From positions 9,300,001 through 9,364,000 of the forward strand of contig OZ316895.1 of NCBI GenBank assembly GCA_973895155.1: a DNA stretch of 64,000 nt, read 5' to 3'. Shown piece after piece: positions 12,490-24,100 of the stretch. The stretch's first letter is position 1. Every line of letters starts with the position of its first letter. Position numbers and translations under genes: made by a program. The notes beneath the pieces are model-generated. The model had not been told where the DNA came from. It did no database searches and saw only the letters and a program-made list of their open reading frames with translations. This DNA is from Marsupella aquatica. Its lineage: Eukaryota; Marchantiophyta.

Positions 12490-15400
12490 TGTCGTGAGTG
12501 AACGAGTCGCTCCAGCTTAGTTGTTCTGTTCCCCTGTTGCTGCGCGATTGTTTCATGGAGCAGTACGAATGGACTCTTCCGCAACTGAAACTGTGCCCAC
12601 AAGAGTTTCGCTAGCCTCAAAGCAAAGCACGATGTCCCTAGTAACTTTCAACGTAACTCATTGTAATGGCTGTATTGTGCTGTGGAGCCGCGTTCTACGT
12701 GAGGGTAAAGGGATCCGTGTGTTTAAGTGTTCGCGGATGGATAATTGACAAGGTTTCTGCCTTGGATTGCTTTCGAGAAATGACAGGTTCGAACGATACA
12801 GAGTTGTAACTTAGAATCGTGAACTCTGTACCGTTCACCAAACAACAGGCGTTTTTCTTACGGTACAACTTCGGATTACGAGGTGTAAAACCCATACAAC
12901 TTTTAATTAACTACTTTGGCACACTAACGATGTCAAATTTGTTCTTAGTATATTTACAAGTAAATATGTTACTCTTTTCATGTGTTGAGGACAAGTTAAC
13001 CAAGGAAATTAAGGTAACCATATACGACAAGGCAAAATATTCTCAGTTACAATAAATAATGGCAGTAATGTCACGTGGAACATCTTTAGTGTGTAGTTAA
13101 AAGGTTTTGCCCCTTAGTTTTATTTTAATGTCCCTTCGACAAGACCGTGCATCTTTTGCATTTATTGAGGTTTGAATTTCTTTTGCCCCCCCTCTTAATG
13201 TGTTTTATGTATCTTGTTATCCCAGTTTTTCTTTGCCCTTGGTGTATATATTTATTTCTCAATCTTGCTCATCCTTATTACAAGGTTAGTTTACCCTTTA
13301 TTTCTGATCAAGTAATTTATCTCTTTAACTTATTAATTATGAACTTCCAAAATCAATTCAAATTCCTTCTTTCATGGCCATGCTATCTCTTAGGATGAGT
13401 GTAAGAAAGAAGGAAAGGCCCATAATCCCCTTGAGGGCATAGGTTACCCAACATGATCGTAATTAATCCGTGGACCCCCATGTTCATTCAATGAATATGT
13501 GTGTGATGCAATGAAATCAATTTTCAGCAAGATGGTAATCGATGGTTTTGAGTCTCCCGGTGGTTTTGGTGTGTGCTCGTACAAAAGAGAATGCTCGAAG
13601 GATAGAGGAGATCAATCTGGTTGAGATGATCTCTCTAGTTTATCAAACGGAAGTTGAATGTGGAGGAATTGAATTTTTTGACGGTTTTCGCTTACACATT
13701 GGAGGAATCGTGTATATACCATTCCTGATTGATCGTTTGTGAGTTATGTTGAGCATTATGGTCACAAGACAGATAGGAGGACAACACTCAACAGTTGGTG
13801 GAAGAGCGCTTGTCATTTTGGTGGGAAGAACGCATGAAATAGACGAGCCATCACTTCACATCAAGGTTCTGTAGTTTTTTTGATTTAAGAAAGCTATAGT
13901 GTGAGGGGGAGATCAATGATTGTTTCTTCAACATAGAGGTTGCATTTGGCGTCAACTTGTGTTCAGAGTGAGCTTCAGTCGAAGCCTAGAAGGGCGTGAA
14001 CAATTCAAGGTGGGAAGCAAGCATTGCGGACAAGTGATGGTGAGGTAATCAAACAAATCAATTTGCAGCAGCTAACTTTGTGACGGTGACGGGATTGTGA
14101 CATCTCTTCATCGAGAAAGGGAGGTGGGCATTTTTTGATGTTGCATTTCTTGAGTCGGTGATGGTTTTTTAAGTGGGTGCAAGTTATATGATCATACGGT
14201 ATCCACCATTCACCTCACAACTCAAACTCAAAACTCAGCTGAAGATTGCTCCTTTGTTTCCCTTTGATACAATGTGACAGAATGACATTACCCTATTCAC
14301 AATCATCTCTTGTTGGTACCTCCCTCATTGAAAGAGATGATCAGGTATGAGCGGTTACTTATTTACGTTATTTTAGAGACAATTATCTAACAAATACATA
14401 GTAAACAATTTAAAAACACTCGAAAGGTAACTAATACGGTTACAATGAAAAAATGACATCTCTTCCTTTGCACTATGGTTTTTTTTACGCTTAATACTTA
14501 CGGCTTGGCGCCCCATAATTTACACAAATATGAACACAAACATGACAAATACTTGTTTGTTTTCCAGAAAACATGCTCTGTCCTATTTGTCACCATCCTC
14601 GCTGATGTGGAACATCCTCGTGCCAATGAATTTGCAAGGGACCCCTAATGGGGGTTTATAATTAAGTTAGAACATTAGTTTAAGATTCTTTCTCATATGG
14701 CAACCTTGACACCGAGGGCGCCTTGTCTTCAGGGGCACATTGAGAAGGATTTCAAGTCTCCACAATATAGTCCGTTTAGTAGTGCAGCATCTCTAATTTG
14801 AAGTAAACTAAGCTGCAGGTGTGTGCATGTGAGACAGTGATTTCCCAGATTGTCTCATCCTCAAAATATGTTTTACATCCTTGAAACTAGGTTGACCAAG
14901 GCAACATGATCAGGTTCATCAGAACTTACACTAAATAATGGGCAAATAATGGGCAATTGAACATCTAGGCAGACGGTGTATGCCTCAATTGATCAATCTT
15001 TTGAGGCAGTGTAGTGCCCATGCTGCTAGGCTGCTAATTGAAAATAGCCTCTTTGTTTGCTTAACCCACATCTGATTCAAACAATTCCAGAAACTGTGAC
15101 TCATTGCCCAGGCTATCCAGTGGATTCTGAAGAGGGGTAACTAATTGTCCAGGTTCTCCAATGGGTAACAATGAGCCATAAATCATCATGTCCACTCTGA
15201 CTTGACACAGTTCATGAGCAATAACAAACATACAAAGTGAAATTGAAGGTAATAGTCTAAGAGTTTGTAGGTCACGTAAGGTTAAGGCTGGATCTTTTCC
15301 CCAAAAAATACTGCAAGGTATGCATTTTAGTCTCCTCTCTCAAATTGACAGTCCCCTCCTTGTTCCTGGTGCCACTTGGGGTGCTTAAGTTCAAGATATT

Positions 15401-16818
15401 GAATGCTGTTGCTTAGATTTTGATGAGGGGTTCTCTCTACAATTAGGGGACCCACTAAAGTTTCCTCAGATTTCCACCTACAATTAACTTGTGAGCTAGA
15501 CCTCCGGGGTCTCTCTACATGGAGCTTGCCATCACCTGCGACATTTGTTAATCTTGAACACCCAAAAACTTAAGAAACAATTATTTTATTATTTAACCCT
15601 AAAATCTTAGAATATCCTAATTCTCATTAAAGAAACCCTACCCTTTCTTATAATGCTCAAATTGGATTTAAAGGACCTAAATGTTCTTTCACAAATTCTC
15701 TTCACTATTCTTAGAACCAGTAATATGGCTTCAATTGCACGCATGTGTTGCTTTTTGTGTAACTGAGACCCCTGAGATTTAAACAATTGGCAAATCTTTT
15801 AAGTGCCAATCTGATTGTTTTTTTCTGGTGGACCAGAGAGTATGGCTAAATTGATGAAAATCAAAGGGAGAAGAGAGGAACCAGACAGTATTGAATTCGA
15901 CACCAATCGCTCACAAACTGCCCAACCGACTAGCACAGGCAACAGTGTCAGTTTTTCCACGAAGCACGAGAAAGCCCAACTGAAGAGATAATTTTCACAT
16001 CATGTATGAGACTCGGAGAAGAACCACATAACAGAACAATCAAGGTCTCAAGAGACAAAATTGCCAATGCCGACCTCCACAATGTTATCAGCTCTTCGTC
16101 AGGAACTTACACTAGGGATCCACCACTGCTCATAAATCCATCCATTAGGGAACAGAATACAGTAGAAGACTGTGTCGGTCGGTGTCGGTCGGTAGCATTA
16201 TACAAAACGTACTTAGCGGTTCCACTTTCATTCAGGTCCAAGACTCCCATGCAACAATCTATTTTTGAACAAGGTCTGAGCACATTAGAATCGAGTGGAC
16301 TTCCACAACGTTAATAAATGGCTTTACAGGCGAACGCCGGCGCCATTCGCCTGAGAACCTGCCGAGAGCTTTCAAGTAGGGCAACCTGGAGCTCGACGTT
16401 GACGGTTTCAATTCGTAGAACCTGATCGTTACGTCCTTGCTTAACGAGTCCTTTCTCGATAGACGGATGACGATTCCACAACTCAGGCAGCAGCCTACCG
16501 GAAGCTCGAATCTACAATTGGAAACGAGCAGCCGATCGACAGATCATATTCCCTACCTCAAACCGGGCCAGGTAAGACCATTCCTGTTTCCCCGGGTCCC
16601 CGCCCGGGTCCAAAGTGGCTGAAAAATGCTTAGGGATGTATGCTAGCAGGCACGAGTAGACGAAGGCAATGGCAGCTCTGCAAGACCTCGGCGGTGTTTA
16701 CAGCACGAATAAATGGAGCACAAGAAAAGTCAGGTCACAAGCCGCTGAAAGGACCGACAATAATTGAGATCAAATTCTCCCCTCCCAGGAAGTTGTATCA
16801 AACTGTGGTAGATGTGGC
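12490..16818. other. Intergenic, no gene recognised
   Basis: The interval separates the oxygenase start from the histone stop. The first few hundred bases should hold the oxygenase promoter and 5' UTR. The rest is AT-rich with short frames only. A stretch around 13150-13350 resembles 54570-54720 (CCCCTCTTA and TTTATTT...CAATCTTGC blocks), suggesting a dispersed repeat family. Confidence 0.5.
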
Positions 16819-17241
16819 TTAAGCACTGGTGAACTTGGTCACAGCCTTGGTTCCCTCGGACACAGCATGTTTGGCCAGCTCGCCGGGCAGAATGAGCCTC
16901 ACAGCGGTCTGAATCTCTCGGGACGTAATTGTGGGTTTCTTATTGTAGCGAGCGAGTTTAGCGGCCTCTTGGGCTAGCTTCTCGAAGATATCGTTGATGA
17001 AGGAATTCATGATCCCCATTGCTTTGGACGAGATGCCCATCTCATTGTGGACTTGCTTCAATACCTTGTAGATGTATATTTTGTAGGTCTCGATTCCCTT
17101 CTTAACTTTCTTCTTCGAGTCCTTGGACGAGCCGCCCTCCTTTCCGACTGGCTTCTTCTCCGCCTTCGGTCTTCCCTTACCGGCTGGCTTCTTTTCCGCC
17201 TTACCCTTTCCTTCCGCCTTGTCCCCGTCCTTAGGCGCCAT
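16819..17241 (-). CDS. HTB: Histone H2B
   Basis: A single uninterrupted 140-codon frame encodes a core nucleosome histone that pairs with H2A. The first 55 or so residues are a lysine- and alanine-rich tail with repeated AEKKP-type units, typical of plant H2B. The histone fold follows: [13 protein letters not shown], then [20 protein letters not shown], the [20 protein letters not shown] loop and helix, and [13 protein letters not shown]. The C-terminus AVTKFTSA carries the conserved lysine that is monoubiquitinated during transcription in H2B. Length matches plant H2B. The loop reading HNEMG is unusual, since most plant copies have HPDxG. Lack of introns is normal for replication-type H2B genes. 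No H2A, H3 or H4 partner gene was seen in the window. Confidence 0.98.
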   Translation of the reverse strand: MAPKDGDKAEGKGKAEKKPAGKGRPKAEKKPVGKEGGSSKDSKKKVKKGIETYKIYIYKVLKQVHNEMGISSKAMGIMNSFINDIFEKLAQEAAKLARYNKKPTITSREIQTAVRLILPGELAKHAVSEGTKAVTKFTSA

Positions 17242-17400
17242 GCTTCAGACGTAGCAAAATGGCACCACACACGCACGCAAGAAACTAAAGAAGTCTGTCC
17301 ATCCACAACACGGACGAGACAGGAAAGATGGGAGTGAGTTATAACTACGTAAAACCAGATCGCGAGAAGGTTTCTGCCAGTATCTGAAGTGCTCACGGGA
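17242..17400 (-). promoter_or_regulatory. Probable H2B promoter and 5' leader
   Basis: About 95 bp upstream of the ATG the minus strand has an AT-rich GTTATAACTC core that could act as a TATA-like element. Just above it are ACGTA and CTCGCGATCTGG, the latter a near match to the CGCGGATC octamer of plant histone promoters. The placement fits, but both matches are inexact. Confidence 0.35.
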
Positions 17401-18026
17401 TTGCCTCCCTAGCATTCACCTCATTAACCAGAAATCCCAACTGCCTGCTAACTACGACAGAGCGGGCGAGAGAGGCAGAAGCTCAGTATGTATCAACGAT
17501 ACCACATCAATTCACATTCAGAACTAAACAGGACACTCAAATAACCGATTTGAATACCAAATCTCAGACCCCAAATCAGCCACCACTCACAATCGACCAC
17601 GGACCCTACGAAATCATATTGGCAGATTATCCACACAGAAGCTGACGGGCGAACATTCCTCTCAATCTGCGTAAATAGATTTGGCATGCATGATTTCGTT
17701 TGCCAGATACGATCATCCCACATACGAAAGGAGCCAACAAACCTGAACGAAGGAGTTGAACGGCCTGCAAGCGAGAAGCAAAGCGAAAAATGGATCACAA
17801 GAAACTCCTCGAGCGATGGGAAGAAGGAAGAAGGACGAAGAGGCAAGTAGAGGCATCGAGGAACCAGAAAAGGTCCGAACTTCACAAAGTGGTCTGTACA
17901 AAGCATGTCGTGTGGTGGGTCGGAAGGCCACGCCGTCTAGAATGCGTAAGAGCGCAGTTTGACGAAGAATTTTCTAGAAAGTACAGTGCGGAATCCGATG
18001 AGCCACATATTCATGTGCGAAGTATA

Positions 18027-18302
18027 GGGTAATGCAGGTCTGGGCGCAGGGTAATGCAGGTCTGGGCGCAGGGTTACTAAGCTGCAACCTTGCGTCCTGA
18101 ATATGAAGAATATGAAAATAAGCTGACCGGCTGCAGCCGGGAAGCTTCTTTGAATATTCCGGGAGCAGGTTACAGTCTATAATCCCAGCCCAGACCTGCA
18201 GTAGCTTAAGTAACTCCTGCCCGGAAAGAGCGGGAGCAGGTTACACTCTATAATCCCAGCCCAGACCTGCAGTAGCTTAAGTAACTCCTGCCCGGAAAGA
18301 GG
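18027..18302. repeat. Two tandem duplications within an inverted-repeat region
   Basis: A 22-bp unit is repeated exactly (18027-18048, 18049-18070). Further on a 71-bp unit is repeated (18161-18231, 18232-18302) with a single visible difference. The 71-bp units contain CCAGACCTGCAGT, the reverse complement of the ATGCAGGTCTGG core of the 22-bp units, so the block can fold back. A GGTTACACACCGGTAA motif just downstream at about 18359 also occurs at about 6341 in the degenerate Helitron. Confidence 0.85.
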
Positions 18303-18401
18303 TTACCGACTCTACTTTTCAGGGCAGTAGATTATGACTATAACAGCCCCTCTAGAAATGGTTACACACCGGTAACCTCTTCTCCTGATTTACTGTATCA
18401 C

Positions 18402-19142
18402 ATTGTGGAATCTGTTTCCTTCATATAGCATGTTCGTTCTAAGACACAGTTATTTTAACTTATTGACAATAATGTTAATTGTATCCTATGTAAATATTAA
18501 ATAACAATTATACATAGTATTCAAATGCATTAAAACAGGGAATCAAATAAATAAATAGAATAAAAATGCACACGTTTAAAGTGAAAAAATTACCTTACTT
18601 TTTAGGTGAAAAACAAATACATAACTTATAAGTCAATGTACCTTAGAGGTATAGTATTTTGTGGTTGACAGAAAAGTATGTTAGCTTTATACTCTAGCTT
18701 GGTACTCTATTTTTAGGCCCTATTGAAGGCCCTATTGAAAGATTCACTATTTAGGTGACACCTGTTAGCCTCTAAACCATAAGGGTTGGAAAGTTTTTCA
18801 CCAATGGACATATAACCTACATGGCATCTCTGGTTTTGGTACTGGGTGCATCCTGGTGAGTCTGACCATCTCTGCAATAGAGGATGAATGGCAGAAAAAA
18901 AATCTCATCAAATACATGATAAGCTATCACAATAAAACATATCAAATCAAATGAAATCATAAACTTGAAATAATTAAAGGGGTTAGATAATTTGTTAAAT
19001 TCAAACCAATACAAAGTGAAATGATACACTAGGCCAGATTTAAAAGAAAATTCAGAACTCATATTTCTAATAAGACAAAAATAAGGTAGAAGGTGTTCGC
19101 CATATAGCAATGTCGGAAAAATTGTGGAATCTGTTTCCTTCA
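18402..19142. repeat. Interval bounded by 22-bp direct repeats
   Basis: An exact 22-bp sequence (ATTGTGGAATCTG...) occurs at 18402-18423 and 19121-19142, bracketing about 700 bp of AT-rich DNA. No transposon ends or ORFs were recognised inside, so whether this is an insertion footprint or a local duplication is open. Confidence 0.6.
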
Positions 19143-19284
19143 ATTATGTACCGTAGTGCAGCGTTTTCTAAGTAGCGAAAACTCGCACCTCTCTAAAAAT
19201 GGTTCACTAGATCCCACTCTAGTAAGTCCCCCTTTAAGTTGCTATTTGCATTTCTATGGGGCTATTTCTATGGACTAGCCCCAG

Positions 19285-19390
19285 TACCCATTCTTTGAAA
19301 GTGAATAGTGGAGATTAGAATAAAAGTGTCACCAAAATACCCATTCTTTGAAAGTGAATAGTGGAGATTAGAATAAAAGTGTCACCAAAA
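19285..19390. repeat. 53-bp tandem duplication
   Basis: Two adjacent copies of a 53-bp unit (19285-19337 and 19338-19390) are near identical, each containing TTCTTTGAAAGTGAATAG. Confidence 0.9.
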
Positions 19391-19912
19391 TATATTTGCT
19401 ATTCAGATATTTTGAAGGTTAATCATCATGCATGTCATCCCATTTTAATAATCATACATAACATACCCTTCTCCTTTCTATCCACATTCCTCTTTCTATG
19501 CACATATGTTATGGTGGGGCCATAGAGCCCATTTTTTTAATGTACATAAATAAAAATCATGATAGAAAATATGTATGATTATCATTTGACATATATCATA
19601 ACCGTGAGTTTTTACATCCACGTGGTAGGCCATGGAGTTAGAGTCTACTATAGATGCTTCACTCTAGAAGACTACTAGCCCCATGACCTGTTCCTTGAAA
19701 GTAAATAAATATGAAGAAAAAATCTTACACAATAAATTTTACATGCTATTTTGGTTAGTCTTTGCCCCATCCTTCTTTTTTGTCCATCAATTTTGTATTT
19801 TTTAAAGTTAATGTCACTTTTGTCCATACTCATTTAGAATTTTAATTTTATTGAACCTCATTATCAATTTTGTCTTGTTACAATCTAGAGGCTTCACTCT
19901 AGATCTAGGTTT

Positions 19913-20620
19913 TTAAGAGTAGGCTTCTTCTTCCAAAAACGGGGACACCCTGGAAACTTTATTCAACGAGAACAGAAAACAACAACTGCCCGAGAGAAGG
20001 GGGCAGGGAAAAATTAAAAAAACAACAATTAAGGGGGCTATTAGTGGGAGCACACCCAGAGAGGAGAAGGCACCACAAGCCAAGACGCCTAATTGGAAGG
20101 AGGCGATGAAGAGGGCAAGAGAATGCCAATGGAACCTGGAACAAAAATCTAAAGCAATACCCAAGACCAACCCTAAACTGCAAACAGAACCGGACAGCGC
20201 CAAAGACCAGCCTGGTCTTCGCCACCACCACCCTCCACTGACCACAATAACCCACTTCGCTTGGCACCAGTGAGCAACAGGATCCATCGGACCGCACTAT
20301 CTCCGGCCCAGGCGGACATCAGCAACCAAAGGAAAGCAACAACTGCTGGCTATCAGAGCATTCGCAGCCACCAACACAACATCCACCTAATACCAGAGGG
20401 GAACATGCCAGAGGATTGGCATGCCGCATGCTTCACCAACCCAGCCAGCAGCCACCAAGCTAGATCCTTGTTGAGCCAGATCCCAAGCAGCTATGTCGTA
20501 AGTCCGAATAAGTGTGAATTCAATTAGATCCCATGGGGCCGAGCCCAAGAAGCAACTCAAACAAGATCGCTGCATCAGATCTCCGCAAACCATCCAGCCC
20601 CATATAAGATTGGATCCACC
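19913..20620 (-). mobile_element. LINE 3'-end fragment
   Basis: On the minus strand the segment carries a CCTCCTTCCAATTAGGC...CTCTCTGGGTGTGC block followed by an AATAAAG signal. The same arrangement (GCCTCCTCCAAATAGGC...CTCTGGGTGTGCACC, then AATAAAG) occurs in the 3' region of the LINE at 33010-33185. I read this as a 5'-truncated copy of a related L1-like element with no coding part left. Its upstream limit is a guess. Confidence 0.55.
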
Positions 20621-20774
20621 AGACCCAGGCTATATAGGTGTTGCAGCCCCCAGAGCAGAGAATTCCCTCCAAAACAAGGAACCTGAATGACTCCCCATAA
20701 TAGGTTTGGGGAAACAGTTTAGTTGGAGTTTTTATAGTAAGACTAGCCCCATGCCCGTGCGTTGCACGAAAGAC

Positions 20775-21030
20775 TTCGAGTGAGGGCAAGATTTTGAGTG
20801 AGGGCAAGATGTCGAGGTGAGGGAAATATTTGGAGGTGAGGGCAATATTTCAAGTGAGGGCAAGATGTCAACTTGAGGGCAAGATTTGGAGATGAGGGCA
20901 AGATTTCAAGTGAAGGCAAGATGTTGAGGTGAGGGCAAGATTTGGAGATGAGGGCAAGATTTCGAGTGAGAGCAAGATGTTGAGATGAGAGCAAGATGTG
21001 GAGGTGAGGGTAAGATTTTGAGGCGAGGCA
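20775..21030. repeat. Subterminal tandem repeat of the Helitron
   Basis: About a dozen degenerate copies of a roughly 20-bp unit built on GAGGGCAAGATTTxGAG lie directly inside the Helitron 3' hairpin. The non-autonomous Helitron at 55230 has a different repeat block in the same position. Confidence 0.85.
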
Positions 21031-21115
21031 AACATGGTTGTGCATTGCAACCTTATAATTCAGGCAAAAAGTCAAAGAGATTAATACAAAAGTGATACAA
21101 TCTTTATTCAGGCTT

Positions 21116-24100
21116 TCAATAAAGAACCTCATCATATACAACATTTTTTGTCAACTTTGCTTGACCCTCCTCGGAATCTGAAAGTAAAAGCTTGATAGTT
21201 GTAGGTGATGTTGCCCTTGAGAATGCTACATACAACTGTCCATGACTAAATACAGGCTTTGAAAGCTGCAACCCTACATGTTCTAAAGTCTGACCTTGAG
21301 CCTTGTTTATGGTCATTGCATATGCCACTCGAACGGGAAATTGGACCCTACGTAATAAAAAAGGAAGTGACTCATCAGACGTCAACGGAATCCGTGGGAT
21401 AAATGTAAGGGTCCCTGCATGTTTTCCTGCAAGAACACGTGCCTCAATGACACGATGATTCATTGCTCTCACAATTAGCCGAGTACCATTGCACAACCCC
21501 AAAGAGTGATCTATATTCCTAAGTAAAATGATAGGGCATCCAACCTTCAGTACCAACTTATGAGGCGGCAGACCACTCGGCGTGAGTGTATTCAAGAACT
21601 CCGTAGGGTAGAAATTCTCCCCTTCAAGCTGATCTGGACGATCTACGCTAAAAAACTCACTTGATTCCCCGGGAAGTCCTTCTAAGATAGAGTCGTTAAT
21701 TTTTAGTGCCTCGTCATTTGTCGGCGCCAGGATAGTTCTCTCACTTAAGAACCTATCGTCCACATTAGCAAGAGTCGGGTATATTGCCTGAATCAATGAT
21801 TCCACTCGTCCCCCATCCACCACCATAGACTCAGGGCAAGTAATAAGATTATTTGAAGGCCCTCCTTTTGGGAGTTTATCATCGCCCAATTGTAGTAGCC
21901 ACTCCGCAAATGTAACATTACCAAATTCAGGAGAGGCATTAGTTCCTCTTGCCCGCATATTTTCAGTTAGCTTCAAAGTCCGTATACTATGCCACACATA
22001 AGACTTCTTCAAACACGACCCCACAATCTCCGGACGACTTGCCCTTGCCTTCACTGGAAGCACTTGTCGAAAATCACCTGCAAATACAACTACAACCCCT
22101 CCAAAGATTTGATCGTTATCTCGTATGTCGCGTAAAGTTCTATCCAACGCCTCCACTCCATGCCGATGGATCATGGGTGCTTCATCCCACAAAATAAAAG
22201 TTGCCCTCCGCAATAATCCAGCAACGTCAGATTGTTTTTGGATGCCGCATGTCGATGTCGAGATTGGTTTCAATGGTAGCTTGAATCTTGAGTGTGCGGT
22301 GCGACCTCCATCTAACAAAAGACTTGCAATACCCGAGGAAGCTACGGCCAATGCAATGTCCCCATCTGCACGGACTCTCCGAAGTAGAACATTCTCCACA
22401 AATGTTTTGCCCGTCCCCCCCGGTCCATCAATAAAGAATGTTGCTCCATCTCGAGCCCTCACCGCTGCAAGTATTGTAGTGTACATTGCCCTTTGACCCT
22501 CGTTCAACAACGGCTCCTGCTCTGCAAGTTGTTGTAGAAGTACATCCATCAGGTAACGTGTCTCCTCTCTTATCAACCGGTTTCTATTTTCTTCCTCTTG
22601 GAAAAACTCCATACCTGGTTCCAGAAGACCAAACTCTAGCAATGTTTTACCCACACTTTTCAAAGCCTCATCCATCAAATGTAGAGCAAAGCTATGTTGT
22701 TGCTGCTCTGTAGAATCTAAGAAGCCCATTGATTGCAAATGATACCTACAATCATCACTCAAATTGGATGCATGTTGTGTCCACAGGTCGCACGGCTTGG
22801 CAACACCTCCAAACAACAATATTGTGATAAATAGTTGTCGAATTTGTGCACCGGTGTGCATGCTTGCTGCTTCTTGAAGGCATCTATCCCACTCCTCATC
22901 GTTCTCATACAAACCCCGGGCAAGAGCGGCGGCCTGAAAGGTTGGGTATACATTGCCCTCAAATGTGCGAAGGTCGATGAATGATGTTGCACCTTTGATG
23001 TGAAGAAGAAGCGCCCTCAAGTAGTACCGTTCACCCGCGGCTGGCGGCACAAAATACATCCTACCAATGCTAAACCCTCTTCTTCGTGGGTTCCATGCAC
23101 GGGAGGATGCATCCCACACAAACTCATTGGGGAAATTGCTATAGAAAAGTTGTCTTGCACGTTCATGTACTATGTTAGCTCTAAACCACCCTGTGAGGGT
23201 TGTGTCCCTATGAGATTCTCGTTGGACCACATCATTGATCTCAGAATCCTCATTGAACATTACCGATTGTTCCCCCTCACAATGCACTTGCAACCTTTGC
23301 ACTGAAGTAGTACTCTCAGACATTTCAAACTGATTGATGCGCCATACTCCTTCAGCAGCAGACACATATCTGGCATCTAAATGTTCCTTTACTTCGTCTC
23401 GTTGCTCAACCTCCACCGTTGCTTTATCGTGCCCTTTATAACAGTACTTATATAAATACTTGATTGCTTTAATCGAAGAACAAATCTCCACATTGATATG
23501 AGCATTAAATCTCATGCTCAAATATGGACTATGAGGAACAATCCACCTATTGTCAAACTTAAATGTGCTTCGATCTTTTGAGAAACTGCGGCCATCATCC
23601 CGACGTCGATACAAAGGATACCCATCATCTCCAAAAACTGTTTCAGATGAAAATGATCGCGGATAGCCCTTGCTACACTGTTCGTCGACCATGCAAGGTG
23701 AGTTTGGATACCCGCGACCGCATGGACCATGGACCATGGACTTCATAATAGTCTGATATAATTGGGGATGTACTCGTGCTTCCGGTATCTCTGCCGAAAC
23801 CAATTCGTCAACCAACTCCGGGGTGCGCAACTTGTGTCGTTCCACCAATATTATCAGTATGTGGGCGTGCGGCAAACCCCTCTTCTGAAATTCGATGACA
23901 TACATAGAAGCAATAGGTCTACCTAATACCCCTGCTCGAATGTCTGCTAACAGGGCCTTCAACTTAAGTTTGAATACTCTTGCCACAATGTCATCGCGGT
24001 CGGCCGGGGTCTGGTAGGGGTAGCACTCCACTCTGATTTCAGGCCATTCAGGATTGCACGTAAAAGTTATGAAAAGGTCTGGAGGCCCATATGTTCGAAC

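Noticed and set aside
16006-16822. Plus-strand frames between oxygenase and H2B
   Set aside because: No domain, no splice chain and no codon pattern; likely 3' flanking DNA of H2B on the other strand.
17056-17396. Frames overlapping H2B in other phases
   Set aside because: Shadows of the histone coding sequence and its lysine codons.
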